Shown: piece after piece, positions 1 to 10,447 of the stretch
Layout of the letters: each line of letters opens with the position of its first letter
Position numbering within the stretch: position 1 is the first letter of the stretch
NCBI GenBank assembly: GCA_029204225.1
Contig: MU832118.1
Location: 22,289 to 86,288 of the forward strand
Length of the DNA stretch: 64,000 bases
Direction of reading: 5' to 3'
From: Diphasiastrum complanatum
Lineage: Eukaryota > Streptophyta > Lycopodiopsida > Lycopodiales > Lycopodiaceae
Made by a program: the position numbers and the translations under genes
The notes under the pieces: model-generated
What the model was told of the DNA's origin: nothing
The model's input: the letters and a program-made list of their open reading frames with translations, nothing else
Databases searched by the model: none

Positions 1-450
1 GATAGAAAGGTGTAACTAATGAAGTTTGAATGAAAGCTTCACTTTTCAAATCTTTTTTTCAGATTTACAAATCTGAAAACAGAACTTCAAACACTTCATT
101 TATGCAAAAAAAAGACTAGTTTTAATCAAAATACATAGTTAGAATCAATCTTTTTGCCAAAAAAAATTTGTGTATGTAGAGGAAGACTTCCTCTACCCAT
201 CCCACAAATCTTTTTTTAGAACTTTTAAAAATCCAAAGCCCACTTTAAAACTTCTCGAACATGATAAAAAATCAGCCCCTAATCAATTCTATAAACATCA
301 CTACTCTCTTCCAAAGAGAACTAGATTCATTGGGTACTTCAACTACAAGCTTCCTACAACTAGAAAAGCCTATAATCTTTCCGAAAAAAAATTTAGTTGG
401 TGATCTTAATAGAACTTGAAGAAGGTTAGAAAGGTTACCATCCTTTGTCT

Positions 451-463
451 AGCTTTGATACCA
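451..463 (-). other. Possible primer-binding site of a minus-strand retroelement
   Basis: On the minus strand these 13 bases read TGGTATCAAAGCT. This is one mismatch from the usual plant site (TGGTATCAGAGC) complementary to the 3' end of initiator tRNA-Met. A site here implies an LTR to its right (about 466-1393) and an element leader running left out of the window. The LTR end next to it is not a clean CA, so the assignment is tentative. Confidence 0.35.
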
Positions 464-465
464 CT

Positions 466-1393
466 TTTACAGGTAGAGGTGAGGAAGTCCTCCAAATCCA
501 AGGTAGAGCCTCCAAATATCCTCCAAGTAACTTGCAAGTTTCAAGATGCTCCCCAACTCCAAGCTAGGATGCCTCCACCTACAAGTAAGAATCTGCAAGC
601 CTCTAAGGATCTAGATCCAGGCTCCAAGCAAGACCTATCTAGCACCCCCTTGCTAACCATAGAAAAATCACAAGCATACCACAACACTCCATAGCATTCT
701 CAAGATCCAAACCCTACTTATGTCCCATACCATAAGCAACATCCAAACCTCAAGCATACTACCACAAGAAAGCACTCTACACACTAGTAGCAACACTAGA
801 GCATAAGCAAAACAAACAACCAATGGGCGCCCTACTACCCTCATATAGATGGCCCATGGACTCCTCCAATGCACTATGAAGTTCCATGCTCATCCAATGA
901 GAGAGAGAGAAGCCTAGGGGAGTTAAAGAATCTCCAAGAGCCTCCATAGGCTTATGGAAGGTCAAGAGACTCCTTCCATAACCTATGACTCTTTGAATGT
1001 CTTTCTTGTGGGAGTTGGGAACTCAATGGACACTTTAGAAGGGCGCCCTCCTACTAGGTCCCATTGCCCAAGTTGTGCATATATACTTTGGTCCTAGACC
1101 AATTAAGTGATATGGTTCAAGGTTGAGGCCCAAGGTTTAGAAAAATAGTCATCCAATGACTTTCTAACACCTCTCTAGGTTCCATACCTCCATCCAAGGC
1201 ATAGACACATACTTGCCCTTAACCAAGGACACTAGTACCTTAATCTAAGATACCTACCCTTAATACTAAGGGTACTCCTTATCCAAAGGTCACGTGACTC
1301 CATACCTCCAACTAAGGTATAGTCACTTGCATGTTCTTATCCAAGGGCACATACCCTTAATTCTAAGGGTACCTTGCCATTTAGCCCCCAACA
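466..1393 (-). repeat. Candidate minus-strand LTR with an internal 118-bp duplication
   Basis: The stretch has no coding signal. Read on the minus strand it begins TGTTGGGGGC at 1393 and runs down to the possible primer-binding site at 451-463. It holds an imperfect two-copy tandem repeat: the phrase CCATACCTCCA recurs at 1182 and 1300, followed in both copies by related 'aaggtat' and 'cttaa-ctaagggtacc' blocks. A CACGTG G-box lies at 1291-1296. The right edge is next to where the old Copia integrase loses its reading frame (about 1436), which fits an insertion into that element. The matching second LTR would lie outside the window. Confidence 0.3.
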
Positions 1394-1436
1394 CTAAATG
1401 GACTATTAGGGGCCTGAAGTACTGCTAGTTACATAG

Positions 1437-2080
1437 GTATGTAACAATATCCAACAAAAATACCTTTCCTTGAAGATGGATCCTCCTTGGTCCTATCATC
1501 AAGAGTAATGTTGACATAGCATGTGCATCCAAAAGTTTTTAGAAAGTTGACACTTGGCCGCCTCTTGAATAGCATCTCAAAAGGTGTCCTTCCATCCAAA
1601 ATAGCACTCGGCCACCTATTGCACAAGAAATTGGCACACAACAAAGCTTGATCCCAAAATGGTTTATCAAGATTAGTACTTAACGTCATGGCTTTGGCAC
1701 TTTCACATAAAGTCCTATTCTTCCTTTCAGCCACTCCATTTTGTTGTGGGGTTCTTGGTGTTGTATACTCCCTCTTGATCCCATGCTCATCACAAAAGGC
1801 CTTGAACTTGGTAGATATATTGTACTCACCACCATTGTCACTCGTTAAGCACTTAATCCTTGTGAAAAATTGGTTACCCCTTGCATTCTTGAACTTAACA
1901 AAGACATCATACACTTCATCTTTGTTCTTTAGTAGATAAATCCAGCAAAATCTACTAAAATCATCAATGAAAGTTACATACATCTTAGTTCCACTATTGC
2001 TAATTGTAGTAATTCCATGAATATTCAAATGTACAACTTGAAAAGGGTTTGTAGATCTAGTATAAGGTAGTCTATGTGAC
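1437..2080 (-). pseudogene. Old Copia integrase fragment (3' half of the split element)
   Basis: Minus-strand reading gives a Ty1/Copia integrase core. It has FIDDFSRFCW, then the TSDNGGEY block with the second catalytic Asp, then TPQQNGVAERKNRTL with the catalytic Glu. The family's post-core FGCTCYV and KGIFVGY motifs follow. The fragment starts at the target-site duplication of the young Copia insertion, and its upstream half continues at 8240. The reading is lost after GYCY near 1436, where unrelated LTR-like DNA begins. Reverse transcriptase and RNase H of this element are absent from the window. It is a truncated, nested relic. Confidence 0.8.
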
Positions 2081-2085
2081 TTTGA
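2081..2085 (+). repeat. Target-site duplication, left copy (TTTGA)
   Basis: TTTGA directly precedes the TGTTAAAAATTC start of the 5' LTR and recurs at 8235-8239 directly after the 3' LTR. A perfect 5-bp duplication is the normal signature of a Copia integrase. Confidence 0.92.
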
Positions 2086-2767
2086 TGTTAAAAATTCACA
2101 ATTCTAGCTTGACTAGTTTTGGTCATATGACTTGTAAATAGTTAGATGGTCATGATGTGGCTTGTCACACGTGCCAAATAGCATAGGATTCCATTCATAA
2201 GAATGTTCTCAAGTAGACCTAAGTGTTAGAACCTTTGGAATGAGTCCAAATTATGCTTAGATACAAGGGAGAAAAAATAGGAGCTATTTTTGGTAATTTT
2301 TGCATTGTTGAGGGATCTCCAAGATTCCAACCCTAACTTGGTAGGGATGAAAGATCCACCAAAATTAGCATTAGGGATAGGTTTAGGGCTACTCATACCT
2401 GCCCAAAACCATGATGGATCATGTATATATAGGTGATGATATCTCACCAAAATCAATCAAGCAATTTCATGTTTTTTCTCTCATAATGGTGCAATTGCTC
2501 TCTATGTTCATAATTGCTTGAGTACTTGTGATTACTAATGATTATAGGATTGAATTTAGGTCTGGTGTACAGTACTCAGACTGTGGGAGGCCATACTTTC
2601 ACACGTGTGAAGCCTTCTTCAAGGATTTGGGCCATTTAGTGAGGTTCGAGCATAGATTTTTGATGGATTTTGATGGTTCAACTTGTGCTAATCTTATGAA
2701 ATCATAATCTATTGTTTCCCTCATCATTTCAAGTGTTTTAGGATCCTTATTTGCTGTAATTTTTATA
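2086..2767 (+). repeat. 5' LTR of the young Copia
   Basis: It begins TGTTAAAAATTCACA and ends TTTTTATA; the partner LTR ends TTTTTACA, so the canonical CA end has mutated here. A TATATATA box lies at about 2423-2431. A 14-bp perfect palindrome centred on CACGTG is at 2598-2611 and another CACGTG is at 2168-2173. The length equals that of the 3' LTR. Confidence 0.93.
2598..2611 (+). promoter_or_regulatory. Palindromic G-box in the LTR
   Basis: TTCACACGTGTGAA is a perfect 14-bp palindrome with a central G-box (CACGTG), the core site of plant bZIP and bHLH factors. The 3' LTR carries the same palindrome at 8065-8078. It lies downstream of the TATA-like box, so a role in transcription is inferred only. 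Confidence 0.4.
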
Positions 2768-2780
2768 TGGTATCAGAGCC
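2768..2780 (+). other. Primer-binding site (initiator tRNA-Met)
   Basis: TGGTATCAGAGCC directly follows the 5' LTR. It is the standard plant Copia site complementary to the 3' end of initiator tRNA-Met, used to prime minus-strand DNA synthesis. Confidence 0.92.
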
Positions 2781-3569
2781 TAAAGGCTGAAATGAGCTAA
2801 ATCCTTGGTTTTCATTCAATTTGATCACAATTTTTTATCTAAATCTTGTGTAGATTGGATCTTAGCATCTAGTATTGATTCTAGAACTCAAAGTGAGTCA
2901 AATACATTGGAGATTGGTGTTGTGTGACTTCATTTGCAGGTGTTTAGGTGTCTAAAACTAGAGTCAAAGTTGAATTCAATTCACATTACCAAGATAGCAA
3001 GTTTTGCTTGCTCCAAGCATTGATTTCTAAGCGAGTTTTGGAGGTGATTTCATAGAGAAGGCTTTCTAGCATTCAAGGAGAGGGAAGATCAGAGTTTTGG
3101 GGACTCTTCAAGGCTGTTCTAAGGTGTAGTAGACACCTCCTAAAGTGATTTAGGTTCAGTCCAACCATTGCTTGACTTATGCACCAAATTAGATCAATTT
3201 TTCATCAATTTTGATCATTTTTTGCTTGTGATTGGATAGTAGATTGTGTTGCATCCTCATTAAGTTCCATTTAGATCTTTTACAAGTGATTTTGGAAGTA
3301 TATTAGGTTGCTGAAATTCACTCTTTATCAGACCATTTGGAAGCTTTAATGTTCTTTATAGAAAGAGGGGCAATTCTACTAGTATTGTCTACTTCAATCA
3401 AGCAAGTGCATTGTTTCTAGTATTCTATGATTTGATTTTGTTAGAGATCATTCTTAGATCTTTATAGGAAGTCTATTACTGAGTCCCTAAGAAGTGGGAT
3501 AAGGTAGACCTTCAATCAAATCAATAGAAGTAACCTTCATTTGTGTCAAGTCCTTGATTAGGAGACTAG

Positions 3570-6500
3570 ATGGCATCTATAAATGCATATCTTTTGGATA
3601 CTAATGAAAGGCTCAACAAAACTAACTATTCCATATGGAAAGTTAGAATGGAATCTATCATGATCATGCAAGATCTGATGGAAATTGTAAATGGTAAGGA
3701 GGGTGAACCTATTCATCCTCAAGAAAAAGCCAAATACATCAAGAGGTGCAATGTTGCACTACATTGCATAAAAATGAATGTTGCAAATGAACTCTTAAGA
3801 GAGGTAGGAGATTGCACTTCAGCTCAAGATGCTTGGGAGACTTTGCAAAAGGTCTATGAATCCAAGAACCAAACTAGAATGTTAGCTTTGAAGAATCAAA
3901 TCTATAGAAGCTATCAAAAGAAAGGAGAGAGTGCACATACTTTTGTCCTAAGAGTAAAGGAATTGAACAAAGAGCTAGCCTTTATAGGTGACCCTATCAA
4001 GGATGAAGAGCTTGTTCAACTCATATTGAATGGACTAAGCTTTGAATTTGACAATTTGGTTCAGGGATATGCAATTATGGGTAAGCTACCCATACTTGAA
4101 GAACTCCAAGGCACACTCATGGCCGAGGAATCAAGAAGGAGCCAAATGCAAGAGAGGATGGATAGGCTTTCCATCCAAGGTGGAGATGACCAAGCTCTCT
4201 TCACCAAAGGCAAAGGCAAGTCCAAAGGCAAAGGATCAACATTCAAGAAGTCTACAAAGCTTGAGGATCAAGAAGGACCCCCAAAGGCATCTCCATCAAC
4301 CACCAAAGTCAAGAAGGACAAATCAAAGGTGAAGTGCTACTATTGTAGCAAGATGGGGCATTATGCCTCGGAATGCTTCAAGAGGAAGCAAGATCAAAGC
4401 CAAGCCAACATGAGCAAAGAGGAGGAGGAGGAGAGTTCACATGAGGACTCTCTCATGATGTCCATATTTTCTTCAACAAGCTTCAAAGGAGAAGATCCTT
4501 GGTGGATTGACTCGGGTGCTAGTTCACACATGACTAGTAAAAGGGAGTTTTTCTCTTCTCTCTTATCTTATGATGGACCTATAAAGTCTATCTATACAGC
4601 AAATGATGAAGCTTGTAAGATTGAAGGAGTTGGTAGCATTCCCCTTTGCTTAGGATCTTCCAAAAAGATCAACATAGAAGGTGTTTTGTACATTCCTACA
4701 ATAACAAAGAATCTACTAAGTGTTGGCCAAATGGTAGACAATGGTTTCAATGTTGACTTTGCTTCAAATGAATGTTTCATCAAGAAGAAGGGTAAGATAG
4801 TGGCTAAGGGCACTAGACTTGGCAAACTATATAAGCTGGATGCATTTGTGGATACTAATGTCGTCATGTTGGCCGAGAAGAGCAAGATATCTACCTTTAC
4901 TTTATGGCACAAAAGACTTGGACATGTCAACTCGGGTTCCATGGAGGCTATGATCAAGGAGGAGTATGCTTTAGGCCTACCAAGGTCTATTGGGAAGGAA
5001 GACAAGGTTTGTGAATCTTGTGCCTTATCCAAGGCACATAAGAAGGTGTTTCCTAGCTCCATCACAAAGTCATCTCATCCTCTTGAACTCATACACTCGG
5101 ATGTGCACATTGCTAGCACCAAATCTAATGGAGGTTCATCCATGTTTTTAACCTTCATTGATGACTACTCAAGATATTGTTGGGTGTTCTTACTTTCCTT
5201 CAAGTCTCAAGTATTTGATACTTTTGTAAAGTTCAAGTTGTTTGTGGAAAAGCATCATAATCATAGCATCAAGATTCTTAGAAGTGACAATGGTGGAGAA
5301 TTCATCTCCAATGAGTTCAAGGCCTTTTGTGAGGAGGAAGGGATCAAGAAAGAGACTTCTTGTCCTTACACTCCTCAACAAAATGGAGTTGCTGAAAGAA
5401 GGAATAGAACATTATGTGAATGTTCTAAGGCTTTAAGATTAGATGCTTGTTTGCCCAAATCCTTTTGGGGTGAGTCTCTTGTATGTGCAAACTACTTGAT
5501 GAATAGGGTGTCTTGCAAAGCAATTGAAGGCAAAACTCCTTATGAGATGTTGTATGGAAAGAAACCCAATCTTAATCACTTGAAAGTTTTTGGGTGTATA
5601 TGTTATGTGCATGTGCCATTAGAAACAAGAACCAAGGAGGATCCATCTTCCACAAGAGGGATCATGCTTGGATATGCAAGCTCAAGCAAGGGCTACAAAG
5701 TCTATCTCCCATCCTTGAACAAATTTGTTGTTTCAAGGGATGTCATCTTTGATGAACATCATATGCATATGCTTGAAGAAGGCTCAAGTGCTCCAACAAT
5801 CAAGAAGAAGATGGCCGAGGAGCAAGATCTTGGTTTTGAGGAGGAGCTCATGGAGGAGCAAGCACCAAACCCACCTATCACACCAAGGAGATCTTCAAGG
5901 GCAAAAGTGGAGCCATCAAGGCTCACATATCAAGGCAAAGGACAACAGGTTGAGGGTATCTCATCCACTTCTTATGCTTTATCTAGTTTTGAAGAACCAT
6001 CTAATGTTGAAGATGCATTGAACTCCAAAGAATGGTATAAAGCTATGTTGGATGAGTATGATGCCTTGATTGAGAATGAAACTTGGTTGCTTGTTGAGAG
6101 ACCTCAAAGGAATGTAATAGGATGCAAGTGGGTCTTCAAGCTTAAGTTGAATGCAAATGGGAGTGTTAACAAACATAAAGCAAGATTAGTTGCAAAAGGT
6201 TATGCTCAAGAGAGAGGGATAGACTATGAGGAAACTTTTGCACCTGTGGCCAAGATGGTCACAATAAGGCTAATCATTGCACTTGCATCACATTTTGGAT
6301 GGATTCTATGTCAAATGGATGTCTCTAATGCTTTCTTGAATGGTTTTTTGGAAGAGGATATCTATATGGAGCAGCCACAAGGGTTCATCAAGCATGGAAT
6401 GGAGAACAAAGTATGCCATCTCCAAAGAAGCATCTATGGCTTGAAGCAAGCCTCAAGATCTTGGAATTCAAGACTACATTGCTATCTTATTTCACTTTCT

Positions 6501-7538
6501 TTTGTTCAAAGTGAATATGATCCCACTCTTTACATTAAGTTTGATGATGTTGGTATTGTACTTTTACTCATTTATGTAGATGACATCATCATTAGTGGAA
6601 ATAGTGTTGATGGTATTGAAAAAATCAAGATAGATCTATCCTTAGAGTTCAAGATGGTAGATCTAGGGTGTCTTCACTTCATCTTAGGCATAGAAGTACT
6701 TAGAGGGTCTGATTTTATCTTTATAAGTCAAGTAAACTATGCTCAAAGTCTTTTGAAGAAGTTTAAGATGGAAGTATGCAAAAGTGTTGACACACCAATG
6801 GAGCAAGATGTAAAAGTGCCAAATGAAGGTGATGAAAGATCCTTCATGGACATCACTTTGTTTAGGCAACTTATGGGCTCCTTAATGTGGATCACTATAA
6901 CTAGACCAGATCTTAGCTTTAGTGTATGTAGGTTGATCCAATCCATGCAAAAGCCATTGAATATCCATTGGAAAAAGGCTAAGAGGATTCTAAGATACAT
7001 CTCGAGTACATTGGATTTTGGGATTCTATATAGAGGAGATGTGATTAACCTTCATGCATTTAGTGATTCCGATTTTGCAGGGGACAAGAGGGATAGGAAA
7101 TCAACAAGTGCCTATTCAACTTTCATAGGAGAAGGTGTGGTTTCATGGCTTTCAAAAAAGCAAGAAACTATATCTCTATCTTCAACCGAGGCCGAGTACA
7201 AAGCTTTGACAACCACTACAAAGGAGGTACTTTGGATCAAGAGATTATTGGTGGAACTAAAGATCATGGATTCAGAGGAGGCACCAATCATCTACAATGA
7301 CAATATATCAGCCCAAAATCTTGCATCTAACCCAATCTTCCATGCAAGATCTAAGCACATTGAGATATGCCATCACTTTGTGAGAGAAATGGTGCAAGCC
7401 AAGGAGATTGCTTTGGAGCATGTTCCAAGCAATGAATGTGTAGCTGATCTACTTACTAAACCACTTCAAAAGACACCTTTTATGAAGTTCAGATCATCAC
7501 TTGGAGTGATTAGTAAAGCAATGATTGAACCAAGCTAG
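3570..7538 (+). CDS. Copia gag-pol polyprotein, 1322 residues, apparently intact
   Basis: One uninterrupted frame encodes all Ty1/Copia functions in Copia order. A UBN2-type gag occupies about residues 20-210. A CCHC zinc knuckle (CYYCSKMGHYASEC) follows at about 256-269. Aspartic protease has its DSGA motif near 313. The gag-pre-integrase HKRLGH block is near 447. The integrase core has Asp in LELIHSDVH (about 510), Asp in RSDNGGE (about 574) and Glu in NGVAERRNR (about 611). Reverse transcriptase has YVDD near 1002. RNase H has DSDFAGD near 1165, STEAEY near 1206 and HARSKHIE near 1259. The ATG at 3570 precedes a typical gag start (LNKTNYSIWKVRME). The 1322-residue length suits a single-ORF plant Copia, and there are no stops or frameshifts. 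The lineage was not assigned. Confidence 0.96.
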   Translation: MASINAYLLDTNERLNKTNYSIWKVRMESIMIMQDLMEIVNGKEGEPIHPQEKAKYIKRCNVALHCIKMNVANELLREVGDCTSAQDAWETLQKVYESKNQTRMLALKNQIYRSYQKKGESAHTFVLRVKELNKELAFIGDPIKDEELVQLILNGLSFEFDNLVQGYAIMGKLPILEELQGTLMAEESRRSQMQERMDRLSIQGGDDQALFTKGKGKSKGKGSTFKKSTKLEDQEGPPKASPSTTKVKKDKSKVKCYYCSKMGHYASECFKRKQDQSQANMSKEEEEESSHEDSLMMSIFSSTSFKGEDPWWIDSGASSHMTSKREFFSSLLSYDGPIKSIYTANDEACKIEGVGSIPLCLGSSKKINIEGVLYIPTITKNLLSVGQMVDNGFNVDFASNECFIKKKGKIVAKGTRLGKLYKLDAFVDTNVVMLAEKSKISTFTLWHKRLGHVNSGSMEAMIKEEYALGLPRSIGKEDKVCESCALSKAHKKVFPSSITKSSHPLELIHSDVHIASTKSNGGSSMFLTFIDDYSRYCWVFLLSFKSQVFDTFVKFKLFVEKHHNHSIKILRSDNGGEFISNEFKAFCEEEGIKKETSCPYTPQQNGVAERRNRTLCECSKALRLDACLPKSFWGESLVCANYLMNRVSCKAIEGKTPYEMLYGKKPNLNHLKVFGCICYVHVPLETRTKEDPSSTRGIMLGYASSSKGYKVYLPSLNKFVVSRDVIFDEHHMHMLEEGSSAPTIKKKMAEEQDLGFEEELMEEQAPNPPITPRRSSRAKVEPSRLTYQGKGQQVEGISSTSYALSSFEEPSNVEDALNSKEWYKAMLDEYDALIENETWLLVERPQRNVIGCKWVFKLKLNANGSVNKHKARLVAKGYAQERGIDYEETFAPVAKMVTIRLIIALASHFGWILCQMDVSNAFLNGFLEEDIYMEQPQGFIKHGMENKVCHLQRSIYGLKQASRSWNSRLHCYLISLSFVQSEYDPTLYIKFDDVGIVLLLIYVDDIIISGNSVDGIEKIKIDLSLEFKMVDLGCLHFILGIEVLRGSDFIFISQVNYAQSLLKKFKMEVCKSVDTPMEQDVKVPNEGDERSFMDITLFRQLMGSLMWITITRPDLSFSVCRLIQSMQKPLNIHWKKAKRILRYISSTLDFGILYRGDVINLHAFSDSDFAGDKRDRKSTSAYSTFIGEGVVSWLSKKQETISLSSTEAEYKALTTTTKEVLWIKRLLVELKIMDSEEAPIIYNDNISAQNLASNPIFHARSKHIEICHHFVREMVQAKEIALEHVPSNECVADLLTKPLQKTPFMKFRSSLGVISKAMIEPS

Positions 7539-7552
7539 ATAGTGAGGAGGAG
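7539..7552 (+). other. Polypurine tract
   Basis: ATAGTGAGGAGGAG sits between the gag-pol stop codon and the TG start of the 3' LTR. It is the expected plus-strand DNA primer site. Confidence 0.85.
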
Positions 7553-8234
7553 TGTTAAAAATTCACAATTCTAGCTTGACTAGTTTTGGTCATATGACTT
7601 GTAAATAGTTAGATGGTCATGATGTGGCTTGTCACACGTGCCAAATAGCATAGGATTCCATTCATAAGGATGTTCTCAAGTAGACCTAAGTGTTAGAACC
7701 TTTGGAATGAGTCCAAATTATGCTTAGATACAAGGGAGAAAAAATAGGAGCTATTTTTGGTAATTTTTGCATTGTTGAGGGATCTCCAAGATTCCAACCC
7801 TAACTTGGTAGGGATGAAAGATCCACCAAAATTAGCATTAGGGATAGGTTTAGGGCTACTCATACCTGCCCAAAACCGTGATGGATCATGTATATATAGG
7901 TGATGATATCTCACCAAAATCAATCAAGCAATTTCATGTTTTTTCTCTCATAATGGTGCAATTGCTCTCTATGTTCATAATTGTTTGAGTACTTGTGATT
8001 ACTAATGATTATAGGATTGAATTTAGGTCTGGTGTACAGTACTCAGACTGTGGGAGGCCGTACTTTCACACGTGTGAAGCCTTCTTCAAGGATTTGGGCC
8101 ATTTAGTGAGGTTCAAGCATAGATTTTTGATGGATTTTGATGGTTCAACTTGTGCTAATCTTATGAAATCATAATCTATTGTTTCCCTCATCATTTCAAG
8201 TGTTTTAGGATCCTTATTTGCTGTAATTTTTACA
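7553..8234 (+). repeat. 3' LTR of the young Copia
   Basis: It starts TGTTAAAAATTC and ends TTTTTACA, 682 bp, the same length as the 5' LTR. Differences seen by eye are all transitions: the copies differ at 2206/7673-type, CCGTG/CCATG, GCTTG/GTTTG, GCCGT/GCCAT, TCGAG/TCAAG and the terminal ACA/ATA positions. The G-box palindrome is conserved at 8065-8078. Confidence 0.93.
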
Positions 8235-8239
8235 TTTGA
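8235..8239 (+). repeat. Target-site duplication, right copy (TTTGA)
   Basis: It is identical to 2081-2085 and directly follows the 3' LTR. Beyond it the old Copia gag-pre-integrase reading resumes on the minus strand. Confidence 0.92.
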
Positions 8240-9371
8240 CAATGTACAAGACTCACAAACATGATTGATACTTTCTAAGGAACATGGAAGACCTATCACA
8301 ACTTGCTTTCTATCCATTACCTCCAATGACTTGAAGTTGAGGTGTCTCATCCTTTTATGCCAAACCTCTTGAATAGGTATTTGCTCTCTTGCAACACATC
8401 CAACCTGGTTAACAATAACACAAGCATCTGGTTTGCACAACTTCCCTTGTCTTTTACATGTTGCAATCAATCCTTCCTTTTGATCATACAAGCATCTCCA
8501 TCAAACTCAACTTTGAGGCCTTTACTTAGCAATTGACTCACACTAAGCAAATTCTTGGTAATAGATGGATTGAACAAAACATCCTCCAAATGAACATTCC
8601 TATATGTGGAAAGAGAAATAGGAATTGTGCCAATTCCTTTGATTGCACACTCACCCTCTTGTCATCTCCATATGCCAACAAAGAAGTGAAATACTCTTTG
8701 TGAAAAGTCATGTGTCAATTTGCTCCACTATTAATTTACCATGGATCTAGATGTCCATCATTAGCAAGCATACATGAAGACATCACAAAAGCATCATCAT
8801 TTGCATCTTGAACATCCAAACCATCCTCATCAAGAGTAAGATTACCTTGCTTGTCTCCTTGATCTCTCTTCTTCTTGTAGTACTCACTTGCAAAGTGTCC
8901 TTTGATGATCTATCCTTCGTTTTGCCATTTGAAGAAGCATCCACTTGATCTTGCCCTTTAGACCACTTACTTTTGCTTTTGCCTTTGAATTTGCCCTTGA
9001 TGAACATAGCTTCTTCTCCAACTTGAGATGTTGATGAAGATCCACCTCTTGCTTGAAGCCTATATTCTTCATTGATCAGAATCTCTTGAAGATTTGAATA
9101 GCAAGACTTTGAACAATGTTAGCATGAGCATCCAACAATCCATTAAGAATAACTTGAACAAGCTCTCCTTCCTTAATGCTTTCATCAATGCAAGCTAACT
9201 CATCATTCAATGCTTTCACTCTCAAAATAAAAGTATCAAATACAAAGCAAAAGAGAGTATGATCAAAGAAAAGCTCGACTAGTAGCATGAGGATTTTCTC
9301 AAATTTCAAATATCGGCTACAATGAGACTTTCAATCTTGTAGTCAAGCATTCTTCGAGTCAGAAAACTTTT
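8240..9371 (-). pseudogene. Old Copia gag, protease and pre-integrase fragment (5' half)
   Basis: Read on the minus strand from 9371 down, this gives gag (FILRVKALNDELACI, LVQVILNGL), a basic K/G-rich linker and a degenerate zinc knuckle in which GHFASE is followed by Tyr where Cys is expected. The protease start has lost its reading (PW, stop, INSGA). A gag-pre-integrase domain (EVWHKRMRHLNFKSL, NHVCESCTLSN) follows. Frameshifts and stops separate these pieces. The pre-integrase reading ends at the target duplication at 8235 and continues in frame in the integrase at 2080. The gag resembles that of the young Copia inserted in it, so the two are related lineages. Confidence 0.82.
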
Positions 9372-9437
9372 GTCATATGTTGCTGCCACTAATCTAGAGG
9401 TACATCATCTTGATGTACATACAACCTATTTGAATCA
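9372..9437 (+). pseudogene. Very short Copia reverse-transcriptase fragment
   Basis: About 22 codons read as a Copia RT motif (NLEVHHLDVHTTYLNQ), similar to the family consensus with LEV-Q-DVKTAFLNG. Nothing on either side continues the domain. It abuts the old Copia gag end and the tandem repeat that starts at 9432. The short length makes this a weak call. Confidence 0.35.
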
Positions 9438-9686
9438 GAGGTACATTCATAATAAACTTATCAGATATAATATAATAAAATTACAAGTTTGCTCACTCAC
9501 CAATGGACCAAAGCCTAAATTTGTCGAAGGACTAGTGTCCTCAAATTCATGGAGACAGAGGAAGAAGCTTATTTATATCACTGAATAGAGGTACATTCAT
9601 AATACACTTATCAGAGATAATATAATAAATTACAAGTTTGCTCACGACCAAAGCCTAAATTTGTTGAAAGACTAGTGTCCTCAAAT
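9432..9686 (+). repeat. Two-copy direct repeat, 150-bp period
   Basis: The block starting GAATCAGAGGTACATTC at 9432 (to about 9546) recurs at about 9582-9686 with small changes and deletions. Both copies end CTAGTGTCCTCAAAT. No open frame or terminal structure was seen. Confidence 0.75.
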
Positions 9687-9689
9687 AGA

Positions 9690-10447
9690 GGAGAATAAGG
9701 AGCAAATGAGAGCTTGCCCACACCCAGCCATGTGAAAGAAAAGTACATTTAGGATCATAAATGGATTCATTGTTGCATTAGTATCTTCATCTCCATCAAA
9801 ACTAGTATCTAGAATTGACACAATATAGTTCTATAAGCACACATGTGAGCCACAACTTGCTATACAGACAAAGACCTCAGAGCAAAGTACTAACAACAAT
9901 TGAAGCATTAGATCCACCAAAATGCATGCGATAGAGAGAGACACAAGCTTGATGCAATATCCTCAAAATCTCTTCAAATTGTTGTTACCAAACGACCTCC
10001 AAATTGGAATGTATACAAAAAGCTTGAGGCTTGGACTGACTTTACTTGTTTCACGTGTGTGGGATAGTACATCCACTTGTCCTTCGGCTCTTCCTAAGGT
10101 CTCATACAAATCCATGGCCATCCAATCAAATTGCACCTCTTGAAAACATGTAGAGTCTAGGAAAATGCATTCTAACTTGGAAAACTTGCCTATTTGCCTT
10201 AATGGCTCTTGAGATTATGTACAAGCTAATCCGGGGCTATGATTCACACATGGGAATAGTCTCCACATGTGTGGAATGACATTATGTACATAAATTTGGC
10301 CTAATCAAGCTATATTTTGCCATATTTTCACACTCCTCAAAAAATAGCTTGATTAACTATGACAAACTATACAAAGCTTCAAGGGTTGATTATAGCTTCA
10401 TAAATTATCATTTGTAGGCACAAAACTCTAAAAATTAGCCACTAAAA
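9690..10447. other. Unassigned DNA
   Basis: No gene, RNA or element end could be supported. Short open frames have no recognisable motifs. A CACGTG occurs near 10032. Confidence 0.5.

Larger units (their letters stand above)
2086..8234 (+). mobile_element. Full-length young Ty1/Copia LTR retrotransposon
   Basis: A complete element of 6149 bp: 5' LTR 2086-2767, tRNA-Met primer-binding site 2768-2780, leader about 2781-3569, one open gag-pol 3570-7538, polypurine tract 7539-7552 and 3' LTR 7553-8234. Both LTRs are exactly 682 bp, and TTTGA flanks the whole unit. By eye the LTRs differ at about six positions (about 0.9%), so insertion is recent on the scale of this repeat-rich region. It landed inside an older, related Copia in opposite orientation, which is now split between 1437-2080 and 8240-9371. 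With intact LTRs, priming sites and reading frame it is the only plausibly autonomous element here. Confidence 0.95.

Noticed and set aside
170-403. 77-codon open frame in AT-rich DNA
   Set aside because: No motif, no neighbour support, and it lies where a minus-strand element leader is suspected.
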